Below, one piece after another: positions 1-6,311 of a stretch of 7,760 nucleotides of DNA. A program made the position numbers and the translations under genes. The notes under the pieces are model-generated. The model saw only the letters and a program-made list of their open reading frames with translations, made no database searches and was not told where the DNA came from. Position 1 is the stretch's first letter, and each line of letters begins with the position of its first letter. Source of the stretch: CAYLZO01 sp964387775 (lineage in GTDB: Bacteria; Chloroflexota; Anaerolineae; JAAYZQ01); NCBI GenBank assembly GCA_964387775.1, contig CAYLZO010000241.1:1-7760 (forward strand), in the 5' to 3' direction.

Positions 1-1829
1 AACCGTTCCAGGTGGTGAGGCAGTTCTTCTGTTGATACTATCTTTGCGGCCGCGAATACGGAGAAGTCGGCGTTCTCACCCAGGACGGCCGCAAGCTCCA
101 GCATCTCCCGCGTGGCTGACGGGATTCGCGTCACGCGCTTCTCAACCAATTCCCTGATCGAGGTGGGCGCCTCCAGCGAGAGCTCCGCTTTGGGGAATGC
201 CCAACGCCCACCCGCCTCCCGGATCAACGTGCCCTGCTCGAAGAGAAGCTTGAGGCTCTCCAGCAGATGGAGTGCGTTGCCGCCCGTCGTTACTGCCAGC
301 CGCTCGGCGAAGGTGCCCGAGGTTATGTCCTCTACGCTCCCCGCCATCGCCCGGTGGAGCAGCGTATCCGTCTCATCAGAGGTGAAAGGCGGCAGGGTGA
401 TCCGCGTCAGCGGCGCGTTCTGCCCGGCTGTCTCCAACGTCTCCAGCACCAGGGGCCGCTCGTGGGCCTCGACGATGCGGCTGGTGAGCACGAGCAGCAG
501 TGGCGCGTCTGCAAGGTGCTGCGTCAGGTGGGGCAGCGCAGCCAGCGAAGCGTTGTCGGCCCAATGCACGTCCTCCAGGACCAGAAGCAGGGGGGAGATG
601 GCGGCCAGCGCTTGGAGACAACGCGTCAGCGCCTCCCAGAGTCGTTGCCACTCGGCGTGTAGATCAAGCGGCGGGAGCTTTGGCAGATTGGGCAGCTGCT
701 CACCGATAGACGGAAAGAGCGGCACCAGCGCACTTAGCCAGCGGAGATCCACCGTCTCCGCCAGCTGGGAGATACGCAGCGGCGTGAGCAGCGATGCCAG
801 GGCTTCGCGGAGCAGCTGGTAGGGCGGCACGGCGCCCAACGGCGAGACCTTCGCCAATCCTATCTGGAAACCGCGCCATTCAGCGTCGGCGATGAGCTCG
901 CCCGCCAGGCGGCTCTTACCCACACCGGCCGCTCCCCGGACGATGACCAGTCCGCCGTGTCCCTGAAGCGCGGCTTTCAGTGCGTGCAACAACTGACCGC
1001 GCTCCTCACAGCGTCCAACGAAGGGAAGATGGCTCAAGTCGTCCAGGAGAGGCGGGGCTACCTCGAGGGGAAGATAAGGTGTCTCGACGTCCTCAAGGCT
1101 TGCCGCGATTTCTCGGTAAAGGGACTGGGTTGTGGTCGTGGGTTGGGCGTTCAACTCGTCCGCCAGAGTTTTGCGCAGGGTCTGGAACTGTTGTAGCGCC
1201 GCACGGGGGCGTCCCAGCAGATGATAGAGGCGCATCACCTCGCGGTGGGCTTCTTCGCGCCAGGGGTCCTCGCCGGCCAGCCGCCGGGCGTGGAGCAGCG
1301 CCCGCTCATAGTCGCCCTGCCGTTTGTAGCCCGCCACCAGGTCCCCCAGCGCCGCCAGGAACCTCTCCCGCAGCCGCTCCCGCTCGACGAGCAGCCAGTC
1401 GTCATAGTAGCCGGCCAGGAACTCACCGGTGTAATGCTCAAGGCACAAGGCGCAACGCGCAAGGGCATCCGTCCCGGCCTTTGTGCCTTGTGCCTTGTGC
1501 CTTGTGAATTCCTCGACGTCGGTCCACAGCGGCAGGTCGGGGTTGAGCTGCACCGTGTCGCCCTCGGTGCGGAGAAGGTCGGCGGGCAGGACGTCGTCCA
1601 GGGTGCTGCGAATCTGCCATAGGGCCTGGCTGAGGCGGCGGCGGGCGCTGGCTTCGGGCAAGTTGGGCCAGAAGGTGCCGGCCAGCAGGTCGCGGGTGTG
1701 GGGCCGGTCGCGGTAGGTGAGCAGGTAGGCCAGGAGGGAGCGGGCCGTCGCGCCGGGAATGGGCGACAGGGGTATCTCATCCCAGGCCAGGGCCAGGCCG
1801 CCAAAGAGCCGCACGCGCAACTCAGCCAT
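1..1829 (-). CDS. SARP/BTAD-family transcriptional regulator with AAA ATPase domain (partial, C-terminus outside window)
   Basis: Reading the minus strand from the ATG at 1829 gives 609 codons without a stop, running off the left edge. Residues about 3-95 resemble the winged-helix DNA-binding domain of SARP regulators (LRVRLFGG start, then RSLLAYLL and an RRRLSQALWQIR helix). Residues about 100-245 resemble the all-helical BTAD domain (YTGEFLAG, LLVERERLRERFL, REEAHREVMRLYHLLGRPRAAL). From about 268 an AAA/NACHT-like ATPase begins with PFVGR, Walker A GAAGVGKS (299-306) and Walker B LLLVLEDVHWAD (414-425). TPR-type repeats would be expected in the missing part. Such proteins are cytoplasmic, signal-responsive activators; target and ligand cannot be told. 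A repeat insertion encodes part of the DNA-binding/BTAD linker (about residues 109-131). The start lies 4 bp after the frame-restored stop of the DUF1786 gene, so co-transcription is likely. No good Shine-Dalgarno is seen, which fits translational coupling. Confidence 0.88.
   Translation of the reverse strand, partial: MAELRVRLFGGLALAWDEIPLSPIPGATARSLLAYLLTYRDRPHTRDLLAGTFWPNLPEASARRRLSQALWQIRSTLDDVLPADLLRTEGDTVQLNPDLPLWTDVEEFTRHKAQGTKAGTDALARCALCLEHYTGEFLAGYYDDWLLVERERLRERFLAALGDLVAGYKRQGDYERALLHARRLAGEDPWREEAHREVMRLYHLLGRPRAALQQFQTLRKTLADELNAQPTTTTQSLYREIAASLEDVETPYLPLEVAPPLLDDLSHLPFVGRCEERGQLLHALKAALQGHGGLVIVRGAAGVGKSRLAGELIADAEWRGFQIGLAKVSPLGAVPPYQLLREALASLLTPLRISQLAETVDLRWLSALVPLFPSIGEQLPNLPKLPPLDLHAEWQRLWEALTRCLQALAAISPLLLVLEDVHWADNASLAALPHLTQHLADAPLLLVLTSRIVEAHERPLVLETLETAGQNAPLTRITLPPFTSDETDTLLHRAMAGSVEDITSGTFAERLAVTTGGNALHLLESLKLLFEQGTLIREAGGRWAFPKAELSLEAPTSIRELVEKRVTRIPSATREMLELAAVLGENADFSVFAAAKIVSTEELPHHLER
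1439..1506. repeat. Heptanucleotide inverted-repeat element inside the BTAD regulator gene
   Basis: The right arm (1481-1506) holds three exact tandem copies of TTGTGCC (1481-1487, 1488-1494, 1495-1501) and a partial fourth. The left arm (1439-1464) holds the complementary heptads CAAGGCA, CAAGGCG, CAACGCG and a partial fourth, the outer ones closer to consensus. The arms face each other around a short GC-rich centre (about 1465-1477), so the transcript could fold into a long hairpin. On the coding strand the element is read in frame and gives a low-complexity peptide (TRHKAQGTKAG...ALARCALCLE) in the linker between the DNA-binding and BTAD domains. Three heptads make 21 bases, so gain or loss of three units keeps the frame. 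No transposase or clear target duplication is visible. Confidence 0.8.
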
Positions 1830-1833
1830 CGTT

Positions 1834-1981
1834 CTATCCCGGACCCAGCGCCCCCTCAATGGCCGCGGCCGTCCAGGGCAGGACGTGGGCGCAGGCGCGC
1901 ACCAGGCCCCAGCAGCCGGCCATCATCATGTCGCCGTAAGGCACGGCCAGGTAGGGGTTGAGTTTTGAGCCGGCCAGCAAT
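1834..1981 (-). pseudogene. Displaced C-terminal segment of the DUF1786 protein (other frame)
   Basis: On the minus strand, just after the TGPRR motif of the DUF1786 gene, the sense-making frame changes. The frame starting near 1981 reads LLAGSKLNPYLAVPYGDMM, continues MAGCWGLVRACAHVLPWTA and ends GALGPG with TAG at 1834-1836. This is the kind of tail expected for the family and looks far more protein-like than what the upstream frame encodes (DCWPAQNSTPTWPCLTAT). It has no start codon or ribosome site of its own, so it is best read as the true C-terminus separated by a one-base loss in or beside the GGG run (plus-strand 1982-1984). Restoring one base gives about 375 residues and places the stop 4 bp before the regulator ATG. 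Confidence 0.65.
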
Positions 1982-2960
1982 CCCGGCGCGGGCCGGTCAG
2001 CGCCACAAAGTCGAGGGGCGCGGGGGCGTCGTCCAGCACCAGGGCGCCGTGGCCGTGCTCGGCGAAAAGGACCTCGTGGGAGAGGGTGCCGGCGGCCAGT
2101 TGGGACAACAGCTCTTCCAGATGAACCTGGCTCAGCTTGCCGGTGTGGTGTTCAAAGAGCCCGGCGATGGTGCGAACTCTGTTCGCCATGCGCAGGTGGA
2201 AGGCCAGGGTGTGCATGTTGCCCACGTTGGCGACGAGGGCCTCACGCCGGGTGCGGACGTGGGGGTCCTCCAGCGCGCCGAGGACGGCGGCCGGGGCGGT
2301 GTCCATGACCACCAGCGGCCGGTCGGCGGGCGCGGTGGCCGCGGCGGCCTGGAGGCGCGTCATGCTGGCCGGGATTCCAGAGGAATGCCCACGGCTCTCG
2401 TCGCGGCCGAAGGCGAACCCGGCCAGCCCCCCGCCGGCCCGGATGCGTTCGGCCAGGTATTCGAAGCGAAAGAGGCGGTCGCTGTAGCCGGGCGGTGCGT
2501 GGCCGTGGTCAAAGACGGCCACGGCCAGCACGGCCACCCCGTCGAGGTCCACGTCAAAGGCGGCAAATGCCCGGGCCAGGGCCTCGTAGTCAAAATCAAC
2601 CATGCGCAGGCGGCGGACGCCGGTCAGGGCAGCCGCTTCGTCGCGGCTCACCACTTCGACACCCATCCCGGCCACCTCGTCCAGATCGTCGTTGAAGGTC
2701 CGGGCGGCGTCGGGCGTGGCGAACACGCGGTAGCCGGCCGCCAGGTGGTCGTCGGCCGCCCAGGTGCACGGCCCGCCGCCCATCGTCACGCCGGTGAGCA
2801 GCAGGTCGTCGCCGGCCCGCGTCGCCGCGCGAATGGCCCGGGCGAGTTGCCGGGTGGGTGAGGGCATGACCATCTTGAGGGCGTTTTCGGGTTCTTGATC
2901 GGTGTCGAACAGCAGCACATCCTGGGTGCCGGTGCCGACGTCTACGGCCAGAATTCTCAT
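1926..2960 (-). CDS. DUF1786 family protein (actin/Hsp70-fold-like), frameshifted near its C-terminus
   Basis: The N-terminus MRILAVDVGTGTQD has the phosphate-1 loop typical of the acetate/sugar kinase-Hsp70-actin superfamily. Further segments recall DUF1786 proteins: GVTMGGGPCTWA (57-68), VANVGNMHTLAFHL (243-256) and GLFEHHTGKL (267-276). Family members are often mislabelled as pyruvate formate-lyase activating proteins; the real function is unknown, though nucleotide binding is plausible. The start at 2960 is preferred over an in-frame ATG at 3113 because the extra 51 residues would be encoded by the upstream gene's terminator and this gene's own promoter; a GAGG lies just before 2960. As it stands the frame encodes 344 residues and stops at 1926. 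The last 18 or so residues look out of frame, and the expected tail lies in another frame (1834-1981). A sequencing error, a real null mutation or recoding are all possible. Confidence 0.75.
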   Translation of the reverse strand: MRILAVDVGTGTQDVLLFDTDQEPENALKMVMPSPTRQLARAIRAATRAGDDLLLTGVTMGGGPCTWAADDHLAAGYRVFATPDAARTFNDDLDEVAGMGVEVVSRDEAAALTGVRRLRMVDFDYEALARAFAAFDVDLDGVAVLAVAVFDHGHAPPGYSDRLFRFEYLAERIRAGGGLAGFAFGRDESRGHSSGIPASMTRLQAAAATAPADRPLVVMDTAPAAVLGALEDPHVRTRREALVANVGNMHTLAFHLRMANRVRTIAGLFEHHTGKLSQVHLEELLSQLAAGTLSHEVLFAEHGHGALVLDDAPAPLDFVALTGPRRDCWPAQNSTPTWPCLTAT

Positions 2961-3000
2961 AATGCCTCGCTTTGGTGGAGTTCTTTCGCTCTGTGGCCCG

Positions 3001-3029
3001 AGTATAGCACAGCCTGGCGATTTGACCAA
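3001..3029 (-). promoter_or_regulatory. Extended -10 sigma70-type promoter for the DUF1786/regulator unit
   Basis: On the minus strand TTGGTC (3029-3024) and TATACT (3006-3001) are separated by exactly 17 bases, and TGC stands directly before the -10, giving an extended -10 element. The -10 matches the consensus in 5 of 6 positions; the -35 is weak (3 of 6). Transcription would start near 2994, leaving about 35 bases of leader before the ATG at 2960. It lies downstream of the msrQ terminator, so this is a separate transcription unit. Confidence 0.6.
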
Positions 3030-3040
3030 ATGCTCAGGCC

Positions 3041-3081
3041 GAAAAAAAGGCCCTTCGGATTTCGAGAGTCCGAAGGGCCTT
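3041..3081 (-). terminator. Intrinsic terminator of the msrPQ operon
   Basis: A perfect 13-bp inverted repeat (3047-3059 with 3069-3081) encloses a 9-base loop. On the minus strand it is followed by a run of seven T (plus-strand A run 3042-3048). The orientation fits termination of msrQ, which stops 19 bp upstream. There is no T run on the plus-strand side, so it acts in one direction. Confidence 0.9.
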
Positions 3082-3099
3082 GGATGCGGACACGGCTCC

Positions 3100-3783
3100 T
3101 CATGCTTCGGCATCTGAGCGCTGGAGGAGGGCCTGCGTCCGGGCCTTCAGGCCGGAATAGGCCTGGCGGCGGATACGGCTCGTGGCCCGGCGGACGGGCG
3201 GGATGCGCAAGATGAGCAGCAGGGCCATGACGACGACGTAGGGCAGCGGCTCGCTGATGTCCTTGCTCAACCACATATAGTGCCCGGCCACCAGGCCGCC
3301 GGCCAGGTAGACCAGGCGGTGCAGCCGCTTCCAGTTCCGGCGCAGGCGCCGCTGCCAGCCCCGCGTCGAGGTCAGGGCCAGGGCCAGCAGGATGAGGCCT
3401 GCCGCAAAGCCGACGACGACGTAGCGCTGCTCGAGTATCGCTTCCCCCAGAAGGCTGAAATCAAAGCCATAGTCCAGCCCAACGAAGGTCAGAAAGTGCA
3501 GGCCGGCGTAGAGAAAGGCATAGAGGCCCAGCGCCCGGCGCACGCGGGAGACCGGCTTGTAGCCCGTCAAAGTGATGATGGGCGTGCAGGCCAGCGAGAG
3601 CATGAGCAGAATGATGGCCGACTTGCCCGTCAGGGTCGTAATCTCGCGGACCGGGTCCACGAGAAAGAGGTCCTGGGTGTAGGCCCAGATCAGCCAGGCC
3701 AGGGGCACCAAGGCCCCGATGTGGACCACGATGCGCAGCCAATGGGCCTGGAGTGGGTTGTGCTTTTTCACAAAGGCGCTCAT
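3100..3783 (-). CDS. msrQ: MsrQ, haem-b membrane subunit of the MsrPQ methionine-sulfoxide reductase
   Basis: The 227-residue protein is an integral membrane cytochrome b of the ferric-reductase-like family that passes electrons from the quinone pool or flavins to MsrP outside the membrane. Hydrophobic helices are seen at about 17-37, 54-75, 85-102, 120-138, 155-171 and 179-194. Histidines in GLHF (H96), RLHRLVYL (H155) and AGHYMW (H168) have spacing (59 and 13) close to the three haem-associated histidines of Escherichia coli MsrQ. WKRLHRLVYL and DPVREITTLTG are further family signatures. The start at 3783 gives an N-terminus like known MsrQ. An in-frame ATG at 3816 would add 11 residues and overlap the msrP stop by 10 bases; neither has a strong ribosome site. 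The C-terminal tail (195-227) is basic and probably cytoplasmic. Confidence 0.92.
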   Translation of the reverse strand: MSAFVKKHNPLQAHWLRIVVHIGALVPLAWLIWAYTQDLFLVDPVREITTLTGKSAIILLMLSLACTPIITLTGYKPVSRVRRALGLYAFLYAGLHFLTFVGLDYGFDFSLLGEAILEQRYVVVGFAAGLILLALALTSTRGWQRRLRRNWKRLHRLVYLAGGLVAGHYMWLSKDISEPLPYVVVMALLLILRIPPVRRATSRIRRQAYSGLKARTQALLQRSDAEA

Positions 3784-3806
3784 CTTTGACTCTGCCAGCT
3801 TTTGCC

Positions 3807-4784
3807 CTAGTACCATTTCCGGAGGTCCATCCCATCGTACAGCCCGGCCACTTGGTCGGCGTAGCCGTTGAACAGGAGCGTCTTCATCCGTCCGCTCTCG
3901 CCGATGCGCCGCTCGGTGGTCTGCGACCAGCGGGGGTGGTTGACGTTGGGGTTGACGTTGGCGTAGAACCCGTACTCGTGGGGCGCCGCCGCCATCCACA
4001 GCGAGGTGGGCATCTCGGCCACCAGGTCAATCTTGACGATGGACTTGATGCTCTTGAAGCCGTACTTCCAGGGCACGACCAGCCGCACCGGCGCGCCATT
4101 CTGGGGCGGCAGCCTTCGGCCGTAGAGGCCGGTGGCCAGCAGCGTCAGGTCGTGCATGGCCTCGTCCAGGCGCAGGCCCTCGACGTAGGGCCACTCGTAA
4201 AACGGGCTGCTGAGGCCCGGCATCTGCGCCGGATCTTCGAGGGTCTCAAAGCGCACGAACTTGGCCTCGGCCGTGGGCTCGACCTCCTGGAACAGCTTGG
4301 CGAGCGGAAAGCCCACCCAAGGGATGACCATGGACCAGGCCTCGACGCAGCGCAGGCGGTACACGCGTTCCTCCTGCTCGAACTGGAACAGGTCGTCCAG
4401 GTCGTAGGTCTTGGGATTGCGGACCAGGCCGCCTACCTCCACCCGCCAGGGTGAGGTCCGAAAGCCCTCCGCCAGATCGGCCACCTTTTCCTTGCGGGTG
4501 GTGAACTCGTAAAAGTTATTGTAATTCGTAACCGCCTCGAACGACGTCAATTCGTTGCCCAGCTCGTCGGCGCTGGCGCTCAGGGGCGGAAAGGCCGATT
4601 GAGGCGGTTGGGCCGTAGGTCCGGCCCCGGCACCAGGAGCCGGCGCCGGCGTGGGCTCGCCCGACGGCCCGCAGGCGGCCAGGACGGCCGCGCTGGCAAC
4701 CAAAGCGCCGACGCCCTTCATAAACCTGCGCCGCGACAGGTAGACGTGTTCCGGCGTGATTTCCGATGACTTGATTTCGACCAT
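3807..4784 (-). CDS. msrP: MsrP, Tat-exported molybdopterin methionine-sulfoxide reductase, with a possible lipid anchor
   Basis: The 325-residue protein reduces methionine sulfoxide in exported proteins using a molybdenum-molybdopterin cofactor. A twin-arginine signal (SRRRFMK, 17-23) precedes a hydrophobic stretch, as expected for export of a folded cofactor protein. Family signatures are NYNNFYEF (87-94), RLRCVEAWSMVIPWVGFPL (143-161) with C146 as the molybdenum ligand, QNGAPVRLVVPWKYGFKSIK (228-247) and NVNPNVNHPRWSQ (276-288). Length is close to the roughly 330 residues of the E. coli enzyme. Unusually, the signal ends in LAAC (35-38), a lipobox, followed by a Pro/Ala/Gly-rich linker (39-62); this suggests a lipoprotein tethered outside the membrane. 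The start is backed by GAGGAG about 8 bases upstream (plus-strand 4793-4798). It is followed by msrQ after 23 bp. Confidence 0.95.
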   Translation of the reverse strand: MVEIKSSEITPEHVYLSRRRFMKGVGALVASAAVLAACGPSGEPTPAPAPGAGAGPTAQPPQSAFPPLSASADELGNELTSFEAVTNYNNFYEFTTRKEKVADLAEGFRTSPWRVEVGGLVRNPKTYDLDDLFQFEQEERVYRLRCVEAWSMVIPWVGFPLAKLFQEVEPTAEAKFVRFETLEDPAQMPGLSSPFYEWPYVEGLRLDEAMHDLTLLATGLYGRRLPPQNGAPVRLVVPWKYGFKSIKSIVKIDLVAEMPTSLWMAAAPHEYGFYANVNPNVNHPRWSQTTERRIGESGRMKTLLFNGYADQVAGLYDGMDLRKWY

Positions 4785-4847
4785 GTGCTCTTCTCCTCGG
4801 GATCTATTTCCAGCGAACTGTCTGAGTTCTATTGCCTGTGCGTAACA

Positions 4848-4856
4848 ATTCTATCA
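4848..4856 (-). promoter_or_regulatory. Possible extended -10 element upstream of msrP
   Basis: On the minus strand TAGAAT (4853-4848) is preceded directly by TGA, forming a TGn extended -10. It sits 64 bases before the msrP ATG. No convincing -35 is found at 16-18 bases, so the call rests on the -10 alone. Confidence 0.3.
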
Positions 4857-4969
4857 CACAAACCTTACAGGAGAATTACAAATTTGTCTGTCAGAGGGCT
4901 CACAGAGCCGGGCGATGCATCTTCAAGGCCGCACGGTTGCTGCCAAGTTTCTTGACCATCGTATTCCCA

Positions 4970-5057
4970 GTCATTGCGAGGCCCGTCGTTTGGGCCGAAG
5001 CAATCTCCAATTCGGCTGCAGGAGATTGCTTCAGTCGCTCCGCTCCTTCGCAATGAC
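4970..5057. repeat. MITE/REP-like 88-bp nested palindrome upstream of the ECF sigma gene
   Basis: The ends form a perfect 9-bp inverted repeat, GTCATTGCG (4970-4978) and CGCAATGAC (5049-5057). Inside it is a perfect 12-bp inverted repeat, GAAGCAATCTCC (4997-5008) with GGAGATTGCTTC (5021-5032), around a 12-base centre. This nested layout and these end sequences match, from memory, short non-coding repeats seen in many copies in unrelated bacterial genomes. It has no coding potential; an in-frame ATG at 4974 lies within it but is not a believable gene start. The rest of the 351-bp gap between msrP and the sigma gene holds only promoter-like signals. Confidence 0.8.
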
Positions 5058-5076
5058 GGCGTTGCAGCGTTCAAGT

Positions 5077-5114
5077 TTGAATCGAGCAACCTTTGGCGCT
5101 ATACTGCGTATAGG
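5077..5114 (+). promoter_or_regulatory. Overlapping housekeeping and ECF-type promoters for the sigma operon
   Basis: TTGAAT (5077-5082) and TATACT (5100-5105) are exactly 17 bases apart and match sigma70 consensus at 4 and 5 of 6 positions. Overlapping them is an ECF-type pair: AACCTTT (5088-5094) and CGTA (5107-5110), with AAC and CGT separated by 16 bases, as is usual for ECF promoters. The ECF pair would allow autoregulation by the downstream sigma factor. The leader to the ATG at 5136 is short, about 20 bases. Confidence 0.55.
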
Positions 5115-5123
5115 TCGGTGCAT

Positions 5124-5133
5124 GGAGGAAGGG
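5124..5133 (+). promoter_or_regulatory. Shine-Dalgarno site that fixes the sigma factor start
   Basis: GGAGGAAGGG lies just before the ATG at 5136. It supports this start rather than the in-frame ATG at 4974, which lies upstream of the promoter and inside the palindromic repeat. Confidence 0.8.
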
Positions 5134-5135
5134 AA

Positions 5136-5681
5136 ATGGACCAAGAGCGAGCCTGGATCGAACAGGCTCTCCAGGGAGATCGGGAGGCCTTTGGCCGACT
5201 GGTGCGGGCGTACGAACGCCCAGTTTACAACCTGACCTATCGGATGCTGGGCAATTCTGCCGAGGCGGAGGACGCGGCCCAGGAGACCTTTTTGCGAGCC
5301 TACGCCAAGCTGGCGACCTACCAGCCCGGGCGCAAGTTTGTCAACTGGCTGCTTTCGATTGCGTCGAATCACTGCATCGACCGCCTGCGCAAGAAAAAGC
5401 GGGCGCCCCAGCTTTCGCTGGAAGGCCCGCTGCCGCCCCAATGGACGGCCAGCGATGCGCCCCAGCCGGACCAGGTGTTGGACAAGAAGGAGCGGCGGAC
5501 GCAGGTGCGACAGATCTTGCAGACGCTGCCGCCCGACTACCGGGCGGCCATCGTGCTCCGCTACTGGTACGGCATGTCCTACCGGGAAATCGCGCACACG
5601 ACCGACAGCACCGAAAGCGCCATCAAGTCGCGGCTGTTCCGGGCCCGGCGCATGATGGCCGAAGGATTACAGGCTGCCTGA
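5136..5681 (+). CDS. ECF (extracytoplasmic function) RNA polymerase sigma factor, RpoE/SigW-like
   Basis: The 181-residue protein has the two-domain build of ECF sigma factors. Region 2 spans about 20-88, with DAAQETFLRAYAKL (46-59) and KFVNWLLSIASNHCIDRLRKKKR (67-89), and binds core polymerase and the -10. Region 4 spans about 122-176, with LPPDYRAAIVLRYWYGMSYREIA (131-153) and SAIKSRLFRARRMM (161-174) forming the -35-binding helix-turn-helix. There is no region 1.1 or 3, as normal for the class. The start has a strong ribosome site. The gene is followed after 21 bp by a membrane anti-sigma factor, so it is probably held inactive until an envelope signal. A matching ECF-type motif upstream suggests self-activation. 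The exact ECF group was not assigned. Confidence 0.95.
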   Translation: MDQERAWIEQALQGDREAFGRLVRAYERPVYNLTYRMLGNSAEAEDAAQETFLRAYAKLATYQPGRKFVNWLLSIASNHCIDRLRKKKRAPQLSLEGPLPPQWTASDAPQPDQVLDKKERRTQVRQILQTLPPDYRAAIVLRYWYGMSYREIAHTTDSTESAIKSRLFRARRMMAEGLQAA

Positions 5682-5702
5682 TGGTACTGGAGGGGAGAGA
5701 CA

Positions 5703-6272
5703 ATGGACGAGTTGACAAAGTGTGAGCAACACAAACGGATCGGCAGGTGGATGTCCCTGGCCCTGGACGGCCTGCTGATCCCCGAGGATCAAAAGAAGCT
5801 GGAGCGCCACCTGGCCGGCTGCGCGTCGTGCCGGGTCGAGTGGGAAGCCATGCAGCACGTAGCCGCCCTGTTCGAGGATTCGGAGACGGTCGGCCCGCCC
5901 CTGGGCTTTGCCATCCACGTCGAGCGGCGGCTGGCCGAGCGGGAAAGGAAACGGCGCCGGACGTTCGGCGGGCTGGCAGTCCTGACCGGGTCCCTGTCGC
6001 TGGCCGGTGTGACCGTGGCCATGTTGGCCCTGGTCATCGCCGGGGTGCTGGCCTGGAATTCCTCAGGTTCGACGGGCAGCGCGGTGTCCAACCTCGCTTC
6101 CGGTATCGGCCTGATGGGCGAAGGGGCGGTCCTCTTTCTCAAGGATTTGCTCCTGCGCTACGGTGCGCCGCTCCTGCTCTTGGTCGGCATCGGCCTGGGG
6201 GGGCTGGCCGGACTCTGGACCTGGCTCTTTGTCCGGCGCCCAGGGAAGTCTCACAACAACGGTTACGCGTAA
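5703..6272 (+). CDS. Zinc-finger membrane anti-sigma factor partner of the upstream ECF sigma factor
   Basis: The 189-residue protein starts with a zinc-binding anti-sigma (ZAS) domain: C7/H10 followed by H36-x3-C40-x2-C43 (HLAGCASC), the classic arrangement that clasps an ECF sigma factor. Basic residues (78-86) precede a long hydrophobic segment (about 90-117), then a Gly/Ser-rich loop (118-140), an amphipathic stretch and a second hydrophobic segment (about 155-177) ending in RRPGK. The zinc finger and C-terminus should both be cytoplasmic, with a short outside loop of about 35 residues that may sense the signal or be cut. The role is to hold the sigma factor at the membrane and release it on envelope stress. 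The ribosome site GGAGGGGAG (5689-5697) is good. Pairing and location make the role fairly sure; the signal is unknown. Confidence 0.9.
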   Translation: MDELTKCEQHKRIGRWMSLALDGLLIPEDQKKLERHLAGCASCRVEWEAMQHVAALFEDSETVGPPLGFAIHVERRLAERERKRRRTFGGLAVLTGSLSLAGVTVAMLALVIAGVLAWNSSGSTGSAVSNLASGIGLMGEGAVLFLKDLLLRYGAPLLLLVGIGLGGLAGLWTWLFVRRPGKSHNNGYA

Positions 6273-6311
6273 CATCGATAGCCGTATCCTTTCCAGAAAA
6301 TGGGGGAGGGC

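Noticed and set aside
112..822. Plus-strand open frame rich in Ser, Arg and Ala
   Set aside because: It is antisense to the AAA domain of the regulator, whose minus-strand frame stays open for 609 codons and holds Walker motifs.
1439..1506. CRISPR-like array from the tandem TTGTGCC units
   Set aside because: The units are only 7 bp, directly adjacent with no spacers, and in inverted orientation on the two arms.
1235..1804. Alternative minus-strand frame of 189 residues in the regulator
   Set aside because: It is an offset frame rich in Pro, Arg and Trp; the frame from 1829 encodes proper SARP and BTAD domains.
1965..2861. 298-residue plus-strand open frame opposite the DUF1786 gene
   Set aside because: It is Gly/Val/His/Gln-rich shadow sequence without recognisable motifs, while the minus strand shows family signatures.
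2961..3113. 51-residue N-terminal extension of the DUF1786 protein
   Set aside because: It overlaps the msrQ stop, runs through the msrPQ terminator and covers the promoter; the family N-terminus begins at MRILAVDVGTG.
3936..3964. Tandem GTTGACGTTGGG-like repeat
   Set aside because: It is coding sequence for the conserved NVNPNVNH motif of MsrP and needs no other explanation.
4974..5135. N-terminal extension of the sigma factor from ATG 4974
   Set aside because: It would be encoded by the palindromic repeat and the promoter itself; the ATG at 5136 has a strong ribosome site and the normal ECF length.
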